Both the position numbers and the translations under genes were made by a program. A DNA stretch of 64,000 nt from contig NZ_VYWO01000001.1 in assembly GCF_008726925.1 (NCBI RefSeq), positions 558,001-622,000 on the forward strand. Reading direction: 5' to 3'. The DNA comes from Aerococcus sanguinicola (GTDB lineage Bacteria > Bacillota > Bacilli > Lactobacillales > Aerococcaceae). Under the pieces are notes generated by a model, which was not told where the DNA came from, ran no database searches, and saw only the letters and a list, made by a program, of their open reading frames with translations. Position 1 is the stretch's first letter; the number at the start of each line of letters is the position of its first letter. Positions 35,066-44,033 of the stretch are shown here, in pieces.

Positions 35066-36117
35066 TATTCAACACCTCCGTTGTCTTCAATTTGGTATTC
35101 CCGCCATTTCACACCATTATCATCGATAAACTGAACCGCATCAGCCATCGCTTGGTCATCCCCGCTGATGGACACCAACATGGTCCCCGTTGGAATCCCC
35201 TGGAGGACTTCAATATTGGCATAGAGAATACTTGGCAGGACACCGAAGTCACGGGCCAAACGTGCAACGAGAGGATCACCCGTATCCGCCCCTGCAAAAT
35301 CAATTCGGATAATTCGGTCAGAGGAGTTCACGTCCACCAATTGTGAATTGGCTAAGACAGAGGCAATCCCCTTCTCCGTTGGGCTAGCCGATTCAATAAA
35401 GTTCTTGGTTAATTCAGCTTGTGGGTTAGAGAAGATATCAAAGATAGAGCCCTCTTCTACCACATAGCCATCCTGCATAACGGCCACCCGGTCACAGATT
35501 TCCTTAATCACACTCATCTCGTGTGTAATAATAACGATGGTTACCCCGAGTTGGTCATTGACGGTCTTTAATAATTGTAAGATGGACCGGGTCGTCTTTG
35601 GGTCCAAGGCTGACGTCGCCTCATCACAGAGGAGGACATCTGGGTCATTGGCTAGGGCCCGAGCAATCGCCACCCGCTGCTTCTGCCCACCTGACAACTG
35701 GGAGGGATAGGAATCCCGGCGGTCCGATAAGTTGACCAGTTCGAGGAGTCGGTCAACCTTTTGGCGAATCTCTTCCTTGGACAGGCCTGAATCTTGGAGG
35801 GGGAAGGCCACATTACCAGCAATCGTCCGTGCATTCATCAAATTAAAGTGCTGGAAGATCATGCCGATATTCTTGCGCGCCTTTCTCAAATCATTATTAT
35901 TAAGCGCGGTCATTTCAGCCCCGCTCACCCGGACGGTACCGGAAGTCGGCGCTTGAAGCATGTTAATGGTACGGACCAAGGTTGACTTACCTGCGCCCGA
36001 ATAGCCAATCACGCCAAATATTTCACCCTTGGCAATGGATAAGCTGACATCACGCACTGCGTGAACCTTCCCGCCAGCTGTGTCAAAAGTGACATCAACA
36101 TTTTCTAAATCAATCAT
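35065..36117 (-). CDS. metN: Methionine ABC transporter ATPase
   Basis: 350 aa from the ATG at 36117 (MIDLENVDVTF), 8 nt after AAAGGA; two ATGs just upstream lie on the ribosome site itself. Walker A GYSGAGKST, Q-loop, LSGGQKQRVAIARAL signature, and Walker B VLLCDEATSALD are exact. The C-terminal NIL domain (about 265-350) is the ligand-sensing region that mediates inhibition by internal methionine in MetNI. First gene of metNIQ. Confidence 0.95.
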   Translation of the reverse strand: MIDLENVDVTFDTAGGKVHAVRDVSLSIAKGEIFGVIGYSGAGKSTLVRTINMLQAPTSGTVRVSGAEMTALNNNDLRKARKNIGMIFQHFNLMNARTIAGNVAFPLQDSGLSKEEIRQKVDRLLELVNLSDRRDSYPSQLSGGQKQRVAIARALANDPDVLLCDEATSALDPKTTRSILQLLKTVNDQLGVTIVIITHEMSVIKEICDRVAVMQDGYVVEEGSIFDIFSNPQAELTKNFIESASPTEKGIASVLANSQLVDVNSSDRIIRIDFAGADTGDPLVARLARDFGVLPSILYANIEVLQGIPTGTMLVSISGDDQAMADAVQFIDDNGVKWREYQIEDNGGVE

Positions 36118-36126
36118 AGCCATCAT

Positions 36127-36412
36127 CCTTTACTCTTTCAATTGAAGTGGAGGCTCATGCAATGCCCCACTCCTAACTGCCAATGAAATTCAAACATTCA
36201 TTTCCTTATCTAAGCTCCTCAAAAGAATTAGACAAGTATCTATACTAATTTATTCTATCATTTTTTCAGTTTTTAGAAAGTATCGATTTCCAATAGCTTT
36301 TGATCGCGTTTAGCGATCACTGGATGATAACAAAACAAAGAGAATACACACCGTTTTATCATTTGAATCGAGCTTTTATCTGGTTAAAATTCAAAATTGC
36401 TTTATGATCACT
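36127..36412 (-). promoter_or_regulatory. metNIQ promoter region with a palindromic operator candidate
   Basis: Minus strand extended -10 TGA-TAGAAT (TAGAAT at 36252-36257), leader about 120 nt with a bulged AGTGG/CCACT hairpin (36146-36171). About 45 bp upstream of the -10 lies TGATCGC (36301-36307) / GCGATCA (36313-36319). No T-box or S-box was found, unlike metA. Confidence 0.5.
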
Positions 36413-36442
36413 AAAAAAGCCCAAGAAAAGTATTCCTGAGCT
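36413..36442 (-). terminator. Terminator after the DUF975 gene
   Basis: Minus strand AGCTCAGGAA / TTCTTGGGCT arms (36433-36442 and 36418-36427), ten pairs with two G-U, then T6. Confidence 0.75.
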
Positions 36443-36484
36443 TGTAGAAAGTCTATAGCGGCCTGCTCTATTACGATCTGAGCC

Positions 36485-37363
36485 TTATCCAGGGAAGCAA
36501 GACGTTGCTTTGTCCTTATCCACAAGGGCCGTGTAGAAGAGTGCCCGAGCCACGTTCAGACGCAAGCCGTAATAGAGGGCCAAAAGGGCAGCAATCAGCA
36601 AGACAAAGAAGAAGAGCGAAATGGCTAAGAAGATATTTGCCCCTTGAGCTGAGCTGAAGAAGGCCACATAAAAGAAAGCCACAGTCCCCAAGATGATAAT
36701 CAAGAGCGGAAACCAGATATAGGATAGGATAAGCCCTAAGAGTTTCCAACGGTTCCCCTTCATCAAGCGGAAGCTCTCCTTCATCACTTGCCAGGGTCCC
36801 ATGTCTGGGTGGTCACCGAGGAGTGGGGCAACCAGGGCCAAGGACAAGTCTAACCAAGTCAAAATAATGGATAGAATAATCCAAGCCACAACGAGGATAG
36901 CAAAGAAACTAGCACTGACTTGCCAAGCATCCATAGAGAGAGCATCGGCACTAATCAGGCCTAAACCCGAAAGGATACCGACAAGGAAAGTTGGAATAAA
37001 GGAAATCAAACTAAGGAGTAAGAGGGCTAAGATATTGCGGCCCAATTTTTCTTTGTAGGGCTTGACCAGAGAGCCTTGGTCATAAGGCCCTCCTTGGCGG
37101 GTCAGATCTACTAGCCCCCACATAATCCCCATAGAGAAGAGACTAGAAGCCAGAGTCGAAATAAAGTCTAGCACGGGGGCGAGACCGACTCTTACCGTGA
37201 AGCCTTCCGGGTTCGTTAGGCCAAGCAATTGGTCAATCAGATAGTCAACAACAAGGATAACAATAAAGGCAATCACCATATCGCCTAGAATCCGCCAAAA
37301 ATTATTATGGCTGATGGCCCGCTCATGCTGGCGAATGGTACGATTACTTAGGTCAAGTTTCAT
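36485..37363 (-). CDS. DUF975 family integral membrane protein
   Basis: 292 aa with about six hydrophobic helices. Family marks are ESFRLMKGNRWKLLGLILSYIWFPLL and LLGDHPDMGPWQVMKES in the second half, and a cytoplasmic N-terminus RTIRQHERAISHNNFWRIL. Function of the family is unknown. ATG with AGGAGG. Lies 54 nt after the LCP gene and may share its transcript, hinting at an envelope role, but that is inference. Confidence 0.8.
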   Translation of the reverse strand: MKLDLSNRTIRQHERAISHNNFWRILGDMVIAFIVILVVDYLIDQLLGLTNPEGFTVRVGLAPVLDFISTLASSLFSMGIMWGLVDLTRQGGPYDQGSLVKPYKEKLGRNILALLLLSLISFIPTFLVGILSGLGLISADALSMDAWQVSASFFAILVVAWIILSIILTWLDLSLALVAPLLGDHPDMGPWQVMKESFRLMKGNRWKLLGLILSYIWFPLLIIILGTVAFFYVAFFSSAQGANIFLAISLFFFVLLIAALLALYYGLRLNVARALFYTALVDKDKATSCFPG

Positions 37364-37417
37364 ATGAATAACCTCCTTGTGGCTTGAAAAGTTGTACGTT
37401 TAGATGGAAGTTTGCCC

Positions 37418-38386
37418 TCAGTCACTTAGCGAAGCTTTAGGCAGTTCCAGGTGTTGACGCAGACGGTTTGAAGCTTCTTGCCGGTCCTCTTCCGATACGA
37501 TACTCAGATAGGTCCCTGTTGACATATCATCCGTCCCCTTGAGGACGCCCTGTTCAATTGAATCAGCCGTACTGCGGTAGTCCTTGGCTAGTACCATCAT
37601 ATCCGACAGCTGCAAGTCAGTACGGACATTTTGGCGGACAATATCTGACAAGTCCTTCAAGTGGGTCAGGCTCTGTACGGAGCGAAGGGAATCTAGAATC
37701 CCTCGGAGGACCACTTGTTCGCGCCGCGCCCGGCCGAAATCCCCTTCCGGATCTTCATAGCGCATACGGATATAGGCCATGGTCTCTTGACCATCATGGA
37801 GGGTAAGGCGCCCCCGGGGAAAGCTATAGCCCATATTGTCGAAGCTCAACGGATTGTCCACTTGAATACCACCCAGACTGTCCACAATATTCACCAGTCC
37901 GGTCATATTCACCAGGGCATAATAATCCACCGGAACATTCAAAAGCTCTTGGACAGCCCCAATGGTTGCCTCAATCCCTCCTTGCCCATAAGCTGCATTA
38001 ATCTTCGTCCCCACTTGCTCGCTGTAGGTATCCCGCGGAATACTCAGCATCTTAGCTGAATTTGTCTTTGGATTCAGGGTCAGTAAGATGAGGGCATCTG
38101 TATTCTGCTCACCCGTCGTCCGACCATTGCCCGAGTCCATGCCGACGAGGAGAACAGAAATAGGGTCTTCCCCGAGTTCTGGATTGCGTTGGGCAGACTG
38201 CTTGGCCTGGTCAGCCCCTTGGGTTGGGGCATAGAGATCATCTGCTACTTCTTTGGCACCAAGGTAAGTTCCCCCTATGATTAAGAGGACCACGAAGGCC
38301 AAGCCAAGCAATAGCCATGGCCAGATCCTCCTCTTTTGTCGTCGGTAGTGGTCACGTTGAGGCATCATACCCTTCCTTTCTGTCAT
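37418..38386 (-). CDS. LytR-CpsA-Psr family glycopolymer transferase
   Basis: 322 aa. Basic cytoplasmic N-terminus (about 1-20), one membrane helix (about 21-42), then an extracellular LCP domain: SVLLVGMDSGNGR, MLSIPRDTY with the conserved Arg and Asp, INAAYGQGGIEATI, and MRYEDPEGDFGRARREQVVL. LCP enzymes attach teichoic acid-like polymers to peptidoglycan. ATG with GGGGAG; an internal ATG pair also has a ribosome site, so a start 6 codons later is possible. Confidence 0.93.
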   Translation of the reverse strand: MTERKGMMPQRDHYRRQKRRIWPWLLLGLAFVVLLIIGGTYLGAKEVADDLYAPTQGADQAKQSAQRNPELGEDPISVLLVGMDSGNGRTTGEQNTDALILLTLNPKTNSAKMLSIPRDTYSEQVGTKINAAYGQGGIEATIGAVQELLNVPVDYYALVNMTGLVNIVDSLGGIQVDNPLSFDNMGYSFPRGRLTLHDGQETMAYIRMRYEDPEGDFGRARREQVVLRGILDSLRSVQSLTHLKDLSDIVRQNVRTDLQLSDMMVLAKDYRSTADSIEQGVLKGTDDMSTGTYLSIVSEEDRQEASNRLRQHLELPKASLSD

Positions 38387-38488
38387 TATCTTCTCCCCTC
38401 ATTATAAAGCTTTTACAAGCTGAGTACAATTGTTAAGGAAAAGCGATCCATAAAAGTTGGAACAGAACTTCTAAGAAAGTTTACAGAT

Positions 38489-38513
38489 TAAAAGGCTGGG
38501 ATTTTCCCCAGCC
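38489..38513 (-). terminator. Terminator of brnQ
   Basis: GGCTGGG / CCCAGCC (38494-38500, 38507-38513) around ATTTTC, TTTT on the minus side. Confidence 0.75.
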
Positions 38514-38528
38514 CAATCATATATTCAA

Positions 38529-39869
38529 TCAATCTTTTCGAATGATATAAGAATGTACCAGGCCGATCAAGAGGCCAAGGATAGCTGGCAGAACCCAAGC
38601 AAAACCATAGCTATAAAAAGGAAAAATAGCTGTCGCGATTTGATCCAGGATTGGAATCGATCCTGTAGGCAGGGCATGCTGGAGGTCAAAGCAGGCAGGA
38701 ACCAAGGTAAAGGCCAGGGTCCAGCGCATAATAACGGGTCGCTTCGACCAGGCCGGAACCAAATGGAGCAGGGCAATCACAATCGATAGAGGATACATGA
38801 AAGCCAAGAAGGGAACGGCCCAGGCGAGGATGGCATCCAGGCCCGCATTAGCAATGACAAAGGAAATGCCGATAAAGACATAGGTCCACTTCTCTTGGTT
38901 AAGGATATGAGGATAAATCTCCGCAAAAGTCTCCGCGCAGGAAACAATCAGACCAATTGCTGTCTTCAGACAAGCCACAAACATGACCAGGAAGAGGAGG
39001 ATACCTGCAAAGATTCCAAACTTAGTGGCTACAATTTGGATGAGGGCCTCGCCCCCATTCTGTGCTAAGCCGATATCTTCCAAGCTGCGGGCCCCCAACA
39101 TGGTCAAGAGGAAATAAATAACAGCCATTAAGCCCATAGACAAGGCCCCACTCTTGATCGTTCCCATGGCAACATCCCGGTCTTCCGTCACCCCAACTTG
39201 GTGGATGGACCGAACAACCAGGATCCCAAATATCAGGCCAGCAATCACATCCATGGTATTATAGCCATTCAAAAAACCTTGGAGGAAAGGCGCCTCCTGA
39301 TACTTTGGAGCAACCGGAAAGTCTGCAAAGGAAAAAGTATCTCCTGTCAGCAAGACCCCTGCCAAAATCATGGCAAGAAAGATTAAGAAAACGGGATTCA
39401 TCCACTTCCCCACCCAAGTCATTATTCCCGAAGGCTTGAGTGAAAAATACGCCACACAGAGAAAGAAGAAAACCGAATAAGCAAATAACAAAGCCGGATG
39501 CTGATTAAACTGGCTAAAGCCAATTTCATAAGATACCGTCGCCGTCCGTGGAATCGATAAGAGTGGCCCCAGAACAAAATACAGGAGAGCTGTGAAGATA
39601 TGCCCATACTTGGGTAGAACCCGCTCTGACATATCGTTAAGCCCCTTACTGCCAGATACACCGATGGCAACAACAGATAGGAGGGGAAGCCCCACCGCTG
39701 TCACGACAAAACCTAGAGCAGCTGGCCAAAGATTAGCCCCTGCCTCCTGTCCCATCTGAACTGGGAAAATCAGATTACCGGCCCCAAAAAATAAACCGAA
39801 CAACATGGACCCGATGACCGTGGACTGACGCCAGCTCAATGACTGGTGCTTGTTTTTCAATTCAATCAC
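38529..39869 (-). CDS. brnQ: Branched-chain amino acid transport protein BrnQ
   Basis: 446 aa, about 12 helices, sodium-coupled uptake of Leu, Ile and Val. The N-terminal SMLFGLFFGAGNLIFPVQMGQEAG is diagnostic of the LIVCS family. The start may be the GTG at 39869 (the AGAGGA site abuts it) or the TTG at 39860 (8-nt spacing). An extended -10 TGC-TAAAAT lies upstream; no T-box was found. Confidence 0.94.
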   Translation of the reverse strand: MIELKNKHQSLSWRQSTVIGSMLFGLFFGAGNLIFPVQMGQEAGANLWPAALGFVVTAVGLPLLSVVAIGVSGSKGLNDMSERVLPKYGHIFTALLYFVLGPLLSIPRTATVSYEIGFSQFNQHPALLFAYSVFFFLCVAYFSLKPSGIMTWVGKWMNPVFLIFLAMILAGVLLTGDTFSFADFPVAPKYQEAPFLQGFLNGYNTMDVIAGLIFGILVVRSIHQVGVTEDRDVAMGTIKSGALSMGLMAVIYFLLTMLGARSLEDIGLAQNGGEALIQIVATKFGIFAGILLFLVMFVACLKTAIGLIVSCAETFAEIYPHILNQEKWTYVFIGISFVIANAGLDAILAWAVPFLAFMYPLSIVIALLHLVPAWSKRPVIMRWTLAFTLVPACFDLQHALPTGSIPILDQIATAIFPFYSYGFAWVLPAILGLLIGLVHSYIIRKD

Positions 39870-40054
39870 TCCTCTTTCGCAAATTTATACCAATGATTAA
39901 AATTTTAGCACAAATTTTAGCCACTTAAATTAATTTATGATGAGGATGGCTGCGGCAAGGGCTTAAATTGACCAGCCCTTAACTAGCTATAAGACTATCC
40001 AAAAAATGCCGACGCCTTGCCAGAGGCCCGCCCTAGCTCGTCAGCAAAAGCAAC

Positions 40055-40083
40055 AAAAAAAGCCGGAGCCAGGTCGCTCCAGC
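40055..40083 (-). terminator. Terminator directly at the end of the DUF218 gene
   Basis: GCTGGAGC / GCTCCGGC arms (40076-40083, 40062-40069) with one G-U, then T7. The stem abuts the stop codon. Confidence 0.85.
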
Positions 40084-40674
40084 CTAATGGTTAACAAAGT
40101 GATACAGGTAGAGAAGATAGGCCCAATACTTATAGAATTCCTGTTGGGCAAAGTCCTGGATATAATCCGGCCCCTCCTTCCAGGTCACCCAATGGTCGCC
40201 TTGGCGGTGGTAGGCGGCCACAAAAGTCAAGTCAAAACCATAGCGGCGGTTAACCCGCTCGAAGATCATCTTGGTTCGCAGCATGTGATAATCTGAAGAA
40301 ACGACCAGGGCGGATTGGTAGCCCGCCTCCTTCATCATCTTCAAGCTATGGGTCGCATTCTCATAGGTACTTGTCGCTGTGGCATCATTAACAATAGCGG
40401 ATTCAGGAACCCCATGCTTGGCATAGTAGGCCCCATTAATTTGGTCATAAGGAGAAACAATCAACTTACCGGACCGGCTGTAGCCAGCGCGATAAAGATT
40501 GGCCGCGCGCTCAGCTCTTTCCTCCGTAATCATCCCTTCCGGCACAATAATCACATCAGCTAGCTGGGGCGTTTCATCCACAATTAGATGGTCCATAATC
40601 ACAAAATATGACAAAGAAATAAAAGCCAAAGCTAGCCCGAGAGCTAGAATGGCTCCTAAAAAAATTCGTTTCAT
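40084..40674 (-). CDS. YdcF/SanA-like DUF218 membrane protein
   Basis: 196 aa from the ATG at 40674 (MKRIFLGAIL), 5 nt after GAAAGG; an upstream GTG is less well placed. One N-terminal membrane helix, then the DUF218 domain facing outward: ADVIIVPEGM, ERAANLYRAG, VNDATATSTYENATHSL, VVSSDYHMLRTKMIF. Such proteins affect envelope integrity in relatives; the reaction is unknown. Confidence 0.85.
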   Translation of the reverse strand: MKRIFLGAILALGLALAFISLSYFVIMDHLIVDETPQLADVIIVPEGMITEERAERAANLYRAGYSRSGKLIVSPYDQINGAYYAKHGVPESAIVNDATATSTYENATHSLKMMKEAGYQSALVVSSDYHMLRTKMIFERVNRRYGFDLTFVAAYHRQGDHWVTWKEGPDYIQDFAQQEFYKYWAYLLYLYHFVNH

Positions 40675-40792
40675 ATTCACCTTTCCAAGCCTAGCCAGTT
40701 AAATGCCATTGAAGGACCCTAAACAGGCCTTAAGAAGCCTTCCCCTCATCGGATAATAGGCAGCTAAGCAATCAGTACCTCAAGCAAAGCGA

Positions 40793-41152
40793 CTAGCGGA
40801 TTCCTAAAGCAATGCGAGCATAACGGGAGAGACGTTTCGTCGTCCAAGCTGGCACCCAAACCAGGTCAATCTTCATTTCTTTAATTTCATCGACATCATC
40901 AAGGGCTATAGCTGCCGATTCCATGAGCACATCTTGGAGAGGGCAGCCCATGGTGGTCAGCGTCATCTTAATCAAGAGATGCCCTTGACCATCGTAGAGC
41001 AAGTCATAGATGAGGCCAAGATTAACAATATCAATCCCTAGTTCAGGGTCGATGACACCTTCTAGCGCCTGGATGCATTCATCATAAAGGGCTTCATCCA
41101 TTAATTTCAAATCTTCAAATTGGGAAAGGTCAGCAAAATTTTCTTCACTCAT
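40793..41152 (-). CDS. MIP18/DUF59 family protein (SufT-like)
   Basis: 119 aa. ALEGVIDPELGIDIVNLGLIYDL and MTLTTMGCPLQDVL are the DUF59 marks, the latter with the conserved Cys. Members (PaaD, SufT, CIA2) help assemble iron-sulfur clusters. The suf operon is not nearby. Same strand and 15 nt after the YbjN-like gene, so the two are probably co-transcribed. Confidence 0.9.
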   Translation of the reverse strand: MSEENFADLSQFEDLKLMDEALYDECIQALEGVIDPELGIDIVNLGLIYDLLYDGQGHLLIKMTLTTMGCPLQDVLMESAAIALDDVDEIKEMKIDLVWVPAWTTKRLSRYARIALGIR

Positions 41153-41167
41153 GTAAACGTCCTTTCT

Positions 41168-41632
41168 TTATTCTGATCGTTGGGCCACTTTGACCGTTCG
41201 ATCATTGATGGCCTTCTCAAGTTCGGGATAGAGGTCTCGCGCCACACTTGCCCCTAGAGTCATCAATTCATAGAGGACCCGAACATCTTCACCCGTCCGT
41301 GATAGACAGCGGGTATAAATTTCACCATCACCAGAGAGAATCAGGTTATAGTAACCGCTGCGGTCACGGTTGAGCTTGTTAATCACTTCAAGTGCCTTGG
41401 GCGTCTGTTGGAAGTCCTCCACTTGGCACAGTTGCCGGTAGTTGATCTGGAAGTCTGTGGTCACTTCCCCTTGGCTAAAGTCCCGGGCAATAATATGGCA
41501 TGGCACCACCTTATCTTCCCCTAGCTGGTAGGCTAAGGCAAAGAGATGTTGCCCGCCATCTAAAGGGCGGTATTCAACAGGGACTTTCATTTCTTTGAAT
41601 AACTGGGTTAATATCTCCTGAATTGCTGGCAT
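41168..41632 (-). CDS. Conserved protein of unknown function, YbjN-like
   Basis: 154 aa, soluble, no signal or membrane segment. The pattern ALEVINKLNRDRSGYYNLILSGDGEIYTRC followed by a helix ending ARDLYPELEKAI resembles the YbjN/type III chaperone-like fold, but I recognise this only by pattern. No catalytic motif. ATG with AAGGAG. Co-transcribed with the SufT-like gene; the acetyltransferase upstream ends 60 nt before. Confidence 0.55.
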   Translation of the reverse strand: MPAIQEILTQLFKEMKVPVEYRPLDGGQHLFALAYQLGEDKVVPCHIIARDFSQGEVTTDFQINYRQLCQVEDFQQTPKALEVINKLNRDRSGYYNLILSGDGEIYTRCLSRTGEDVRVLYELMTLGASVARDLYPELEKAINDRTVKVAQRSE

Positions 41633-41692
41633 GCCAAACTCCTTACTATTTGTGTTGTCGCTTTCAAGAACTTGCTTTCTAACTCTAACATT

Positions 41693-42286
41693 CTAGAAGT
41701 CATTTGTAAATAAATTGACTTGGTCTTGGTCAATGGTCTTAATGACCCGGCCTGGAACTCCCATGACAAGAGAATTCTCAGGAATATCCTTGGTAAGCAC
41801 CGTCCCAGCGCCAATGACTGAGCCCGAACCGATGCTTACACCTGGCATCACGGATACATTGGCCCCAAACCAACAGTCGGAGCCCACTGTAATGGGCCGT
41901 GCTTGCTCCAAGCCCGCATTACGGGGCTTGGCAGTTAAGGGATGGGCCGCTGTATAGAAGCCACAGTAGGGGCCGATAAAGACATGGTCGCCAAATTCAA
42001 TCGCCGCTCCGTCCATAAAATAACAGGCATGGTTGACAAAGCAATGCCTGCCAAAGCGGACATTGTCCCCATAATCCACATAGATTGGTGCCATCACTTC
42101 TAATCCCTCGGGCAGAGGGCCTAGAAGGTCAGCTAGGGCTTCCGCTCCTGCTTCAGGATCAGTGGGAGCAACTTGGTTGAAGCGGTGAGCCTTAGCCTTG
42201 GCTTCTTCACGCTTAGCTAGGATTGCCGCATCATAATTTGCATCATACCATTGGCCGGAACGCATTCTTTCATAATGACTTAACAT
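41693..42286 (-). CDS. Maltose/galactoside O-acetyltransferase
   Basis: 197 aa left-handed beta-helix enzyme of the Maa/LacA group. N-terminal MLSHYERMRSGQWYDANYDAAILAKR is the Mac domain; hexapeptide repeats follow (YVDYGDNVRFGRHCFVNHACYFMDGAAIEFGDHVFIGPYC), the catalytic His lies in TAAHPL, and IGAGTVLTKDIPENSLVMGVPGRVIK ends the helix. Acetylates sugars with acetyl-CoA. Starts 9 nt after the flavoprotein stop, so they may be one operon. Confidence 0.92.
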   Translation of the reverse strand: MLSHYERMRSGQWYDANYDAAILAKREEAKAKAHRFNQVAPTDPEAGAEALADLLGPLPEGLEVMAPIYVDYGDNVRFGRHCFVNHACYFMDGAAIEFGDHVFIGPYCGFYTAAHPLTAKPRNAGLEQARPITVGSDCWFGANVSVMPGVSIGSGSVIGAGTVLTKDIPENSLVMGVPGRVIKTIDQDQVNLFTNDF

Positions 42287-42295
42287 AATAACCTC

Positions 42296-43783
42296 CTAAG
42301 GCCAAAGTCCAGATTGTTGGTAATCTTGACCACAATAATGCCAGTTGACCACATCCTGGGCATAGCGTTGGATAGTCGTCGTGGAATTATTATGGTAAAC
42401 AGAAGGCGCAATGAGCAGACCGTGAGGATGGACATGGTCCAAACGCCCAAAACGCGGTGAAATTAACTGGTAATGATTAACATCGAGGCTGACCCCTTGA
42501 CCAGGATCGGGATTCAACCAGCCCGCATTGCGCAAGTCATAGAGAAGACTCTCCTCCGGCAAGTCCTGCCTCAAATCTAGGTTGATCCCGGTCGCATTGA
42601 CGATAAAGTCAACCTCCTCAAGGGCCATCCCCTCTTCATCGAGCAGGTAGTAGCGATCAGTCAAGCGATCATAGACGACCTCATCCACCCCCGAACAAGA
42701 GACGAGGCAGCCTTGGTCCGCTAAGTCCAACAAAGAATTGGCGGAGGCCAGGGGCATCTTCCCCTTAGCTAAGGAGAAGACCTTGTCGTACTTGTCCGTG
42801 AAGGCTTGACGGTCGCTCAGGCTAAGATACTGCCAGTAATGGAAGAGCAAGCGGGTCACCCGGGTGGCCAAAGCTTCCAAAACAGCCCCCTGGTCGGTCC
42901 AGTCCATCGCCCGGCGGATGCCCTCAAGGCCTGTGCTCAGGGTCACTTCCTGGCATTCTGTCCAGCTTAAGTTCAAATTTTGACATTCTGACTGGATCCA
43001 CTGGTCTAGGTGTTTATAGGAAAGCCCTTCTTCTGACTTTAGGGCTTCTTGGAAATTTTCTTCACTTAGGAAGCGCCAAGGCAAGTCAGTCGCTTCCTCA
43101 CCACTAACGATAGGGAATTGATTGCCCCGGGAGAAGGCTAGAATCTGGTCCGGCTGACAAGTATCTGCCAGGTATTTAATGACATCGATAGCGGACAGGC
43201 TCGTCCCAATCACCGCAAAACGACGTGGGCCTTCCCTATCCAGCTCATAACGCTCGGCTTCCAAGGGGTAGGCCTGGTTGAGATAGCGAGGCGTCCCTTG
43301 CAAATGATAGAAATCGCGCGTTCCCAAGTCTCCGCAGCAAAGATGGATCCGGTCAAAGCCTGAATAAGTCTGACCCGATTCGGTTTCAAGCCGCCAAGCC
43401 GCTTGCACCCGGTCAAAGTCAAGCTTGACCACATATTCCTTAACCGCCTGAACGGGAAGGCGGGCGATCAATTCCTCTACACGTTCCCTGAGATAAGCCC
43501 CATAGAGATGGCGGGAACTATAGTCTGGCCAGTCGCGGTCGGGATCCTTAGCCTGCAGCCAAGCGTCAAAGTCTCCCGGATAGGCCTGGTCATAAGTCAA
43601 GCCAGCATTCCGCGTATTCATCAAGGCCCCCTCATAAGACTCGGTAAAGGGGATCCCCCGACCAAAATAAGGGTCGCGGTCAAAGACCGTCAGTTCAAAG
43701 TCATGACTCTGGGCCAGGTGCTGGTAGGCAGCCAAACAGGCAGAGCCAGAAATCCCTAGGCCTATAATTGCAATTCGTTCCAT
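42296..43783 (-). CDS. FAD/NAD(P)-binding protein (PF13454-like)
   Basis: 495 aa from ATG 43783 (MERIAIIGLGISGSACL); the frame is open 51 nt upstream without a ribosome site. N-terminal GxGxxG FAD loop (residues 5-12), FDRDPYFGRGIPFTES, a second nucleotide-binding motif VIGTSLSAIDVIKYLAD, and FIVNATGIN near the C-terminus. This matches a large uncharacterised oxidoreductase family; substrate unknown. Linked to the downstream acetyltransferase by 9 nt. Confidence 0.75.
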   Translation of the reverse strand: MERIAIIGLGISGSACLAAYQHLAQSHDFELTVFDRDPYFGRGIPFTESYEGALMNTRNAGLTYDQAYPGDFDAWLQAKDPDRDWPDYSSRHLYGAYLRERVEELIARLPVQAVKEYVVKLDFDRVQAAWRLETESGQTYSGFDRIHLCCGDLGTRDFYHLQGTPRYLNQAYPLEAERYELDREGPRRFAVIGTSLSAIDVIKYLADTCQPDQILAFSRGNQFPIVSGEEATDLPWRFLSEENFQEALKSEEGLSYKHLDQWIQSECQNLNLSWTECQEVTLSTGLEGIRRAMDWTDQGAVLEALATRVTRLLFHYWQYLSLSDRQAFTDKYDKVFSLAKGKMPLASANSLLDLADQGCLVSCSGVDEVVYDRLTDRYYLLDEEGMALEEVDFIVNATGINLDLRQDLPEESLLYDLRNAGWLNPDPGQGVSLDVNHYQLISPRFGRLDHVHPHGLLIAPSVYHNNSTTTIQRYAQDVVNWHYCGQDYQQSGLWP

Positions 43784-43972
43784 CGTCCCACTCGCTCCTT
43801 CTCCATTTTTCCTTCTTGTATTATAACATTTCAAGCTCGAAAGGCGAAAGCTTCTGCTAGGATTTCGCCAGGGCTTAAAAATACTTAGCAGAAATTGCAG
43901 TTCTTCCTCATTATTTGATGGGAAACTGACTTTCTGCCTAAAACATCAACATGTGAACCCTTACACAAGAAT

Positions 43973-44001
43973 TTGCACTTTCTTTGAAAAGTCCTTATAC
44001 T
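43973..44001 (+). promoter_or_regulatory. Promoter of the ECF S component
   Basis: -35 TTGCAC (43973-43978), 17-nt spacer, -10 TATACT (43996-44001). The leader is only about 26 nt, so there is no room for a riboswitch. Confidence 0.75.
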
Positions 44002-44033
44002 TAAAATAAATAGTAAAGTAAGGAGTCCTTTGC

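Noticed and set aside
43835..43972. Riboswitch before the ECF S component
   Set aside because: The clear promoter lies downstream of this stretch and leaves only a 26-nt leader; no known aptamer core was found.
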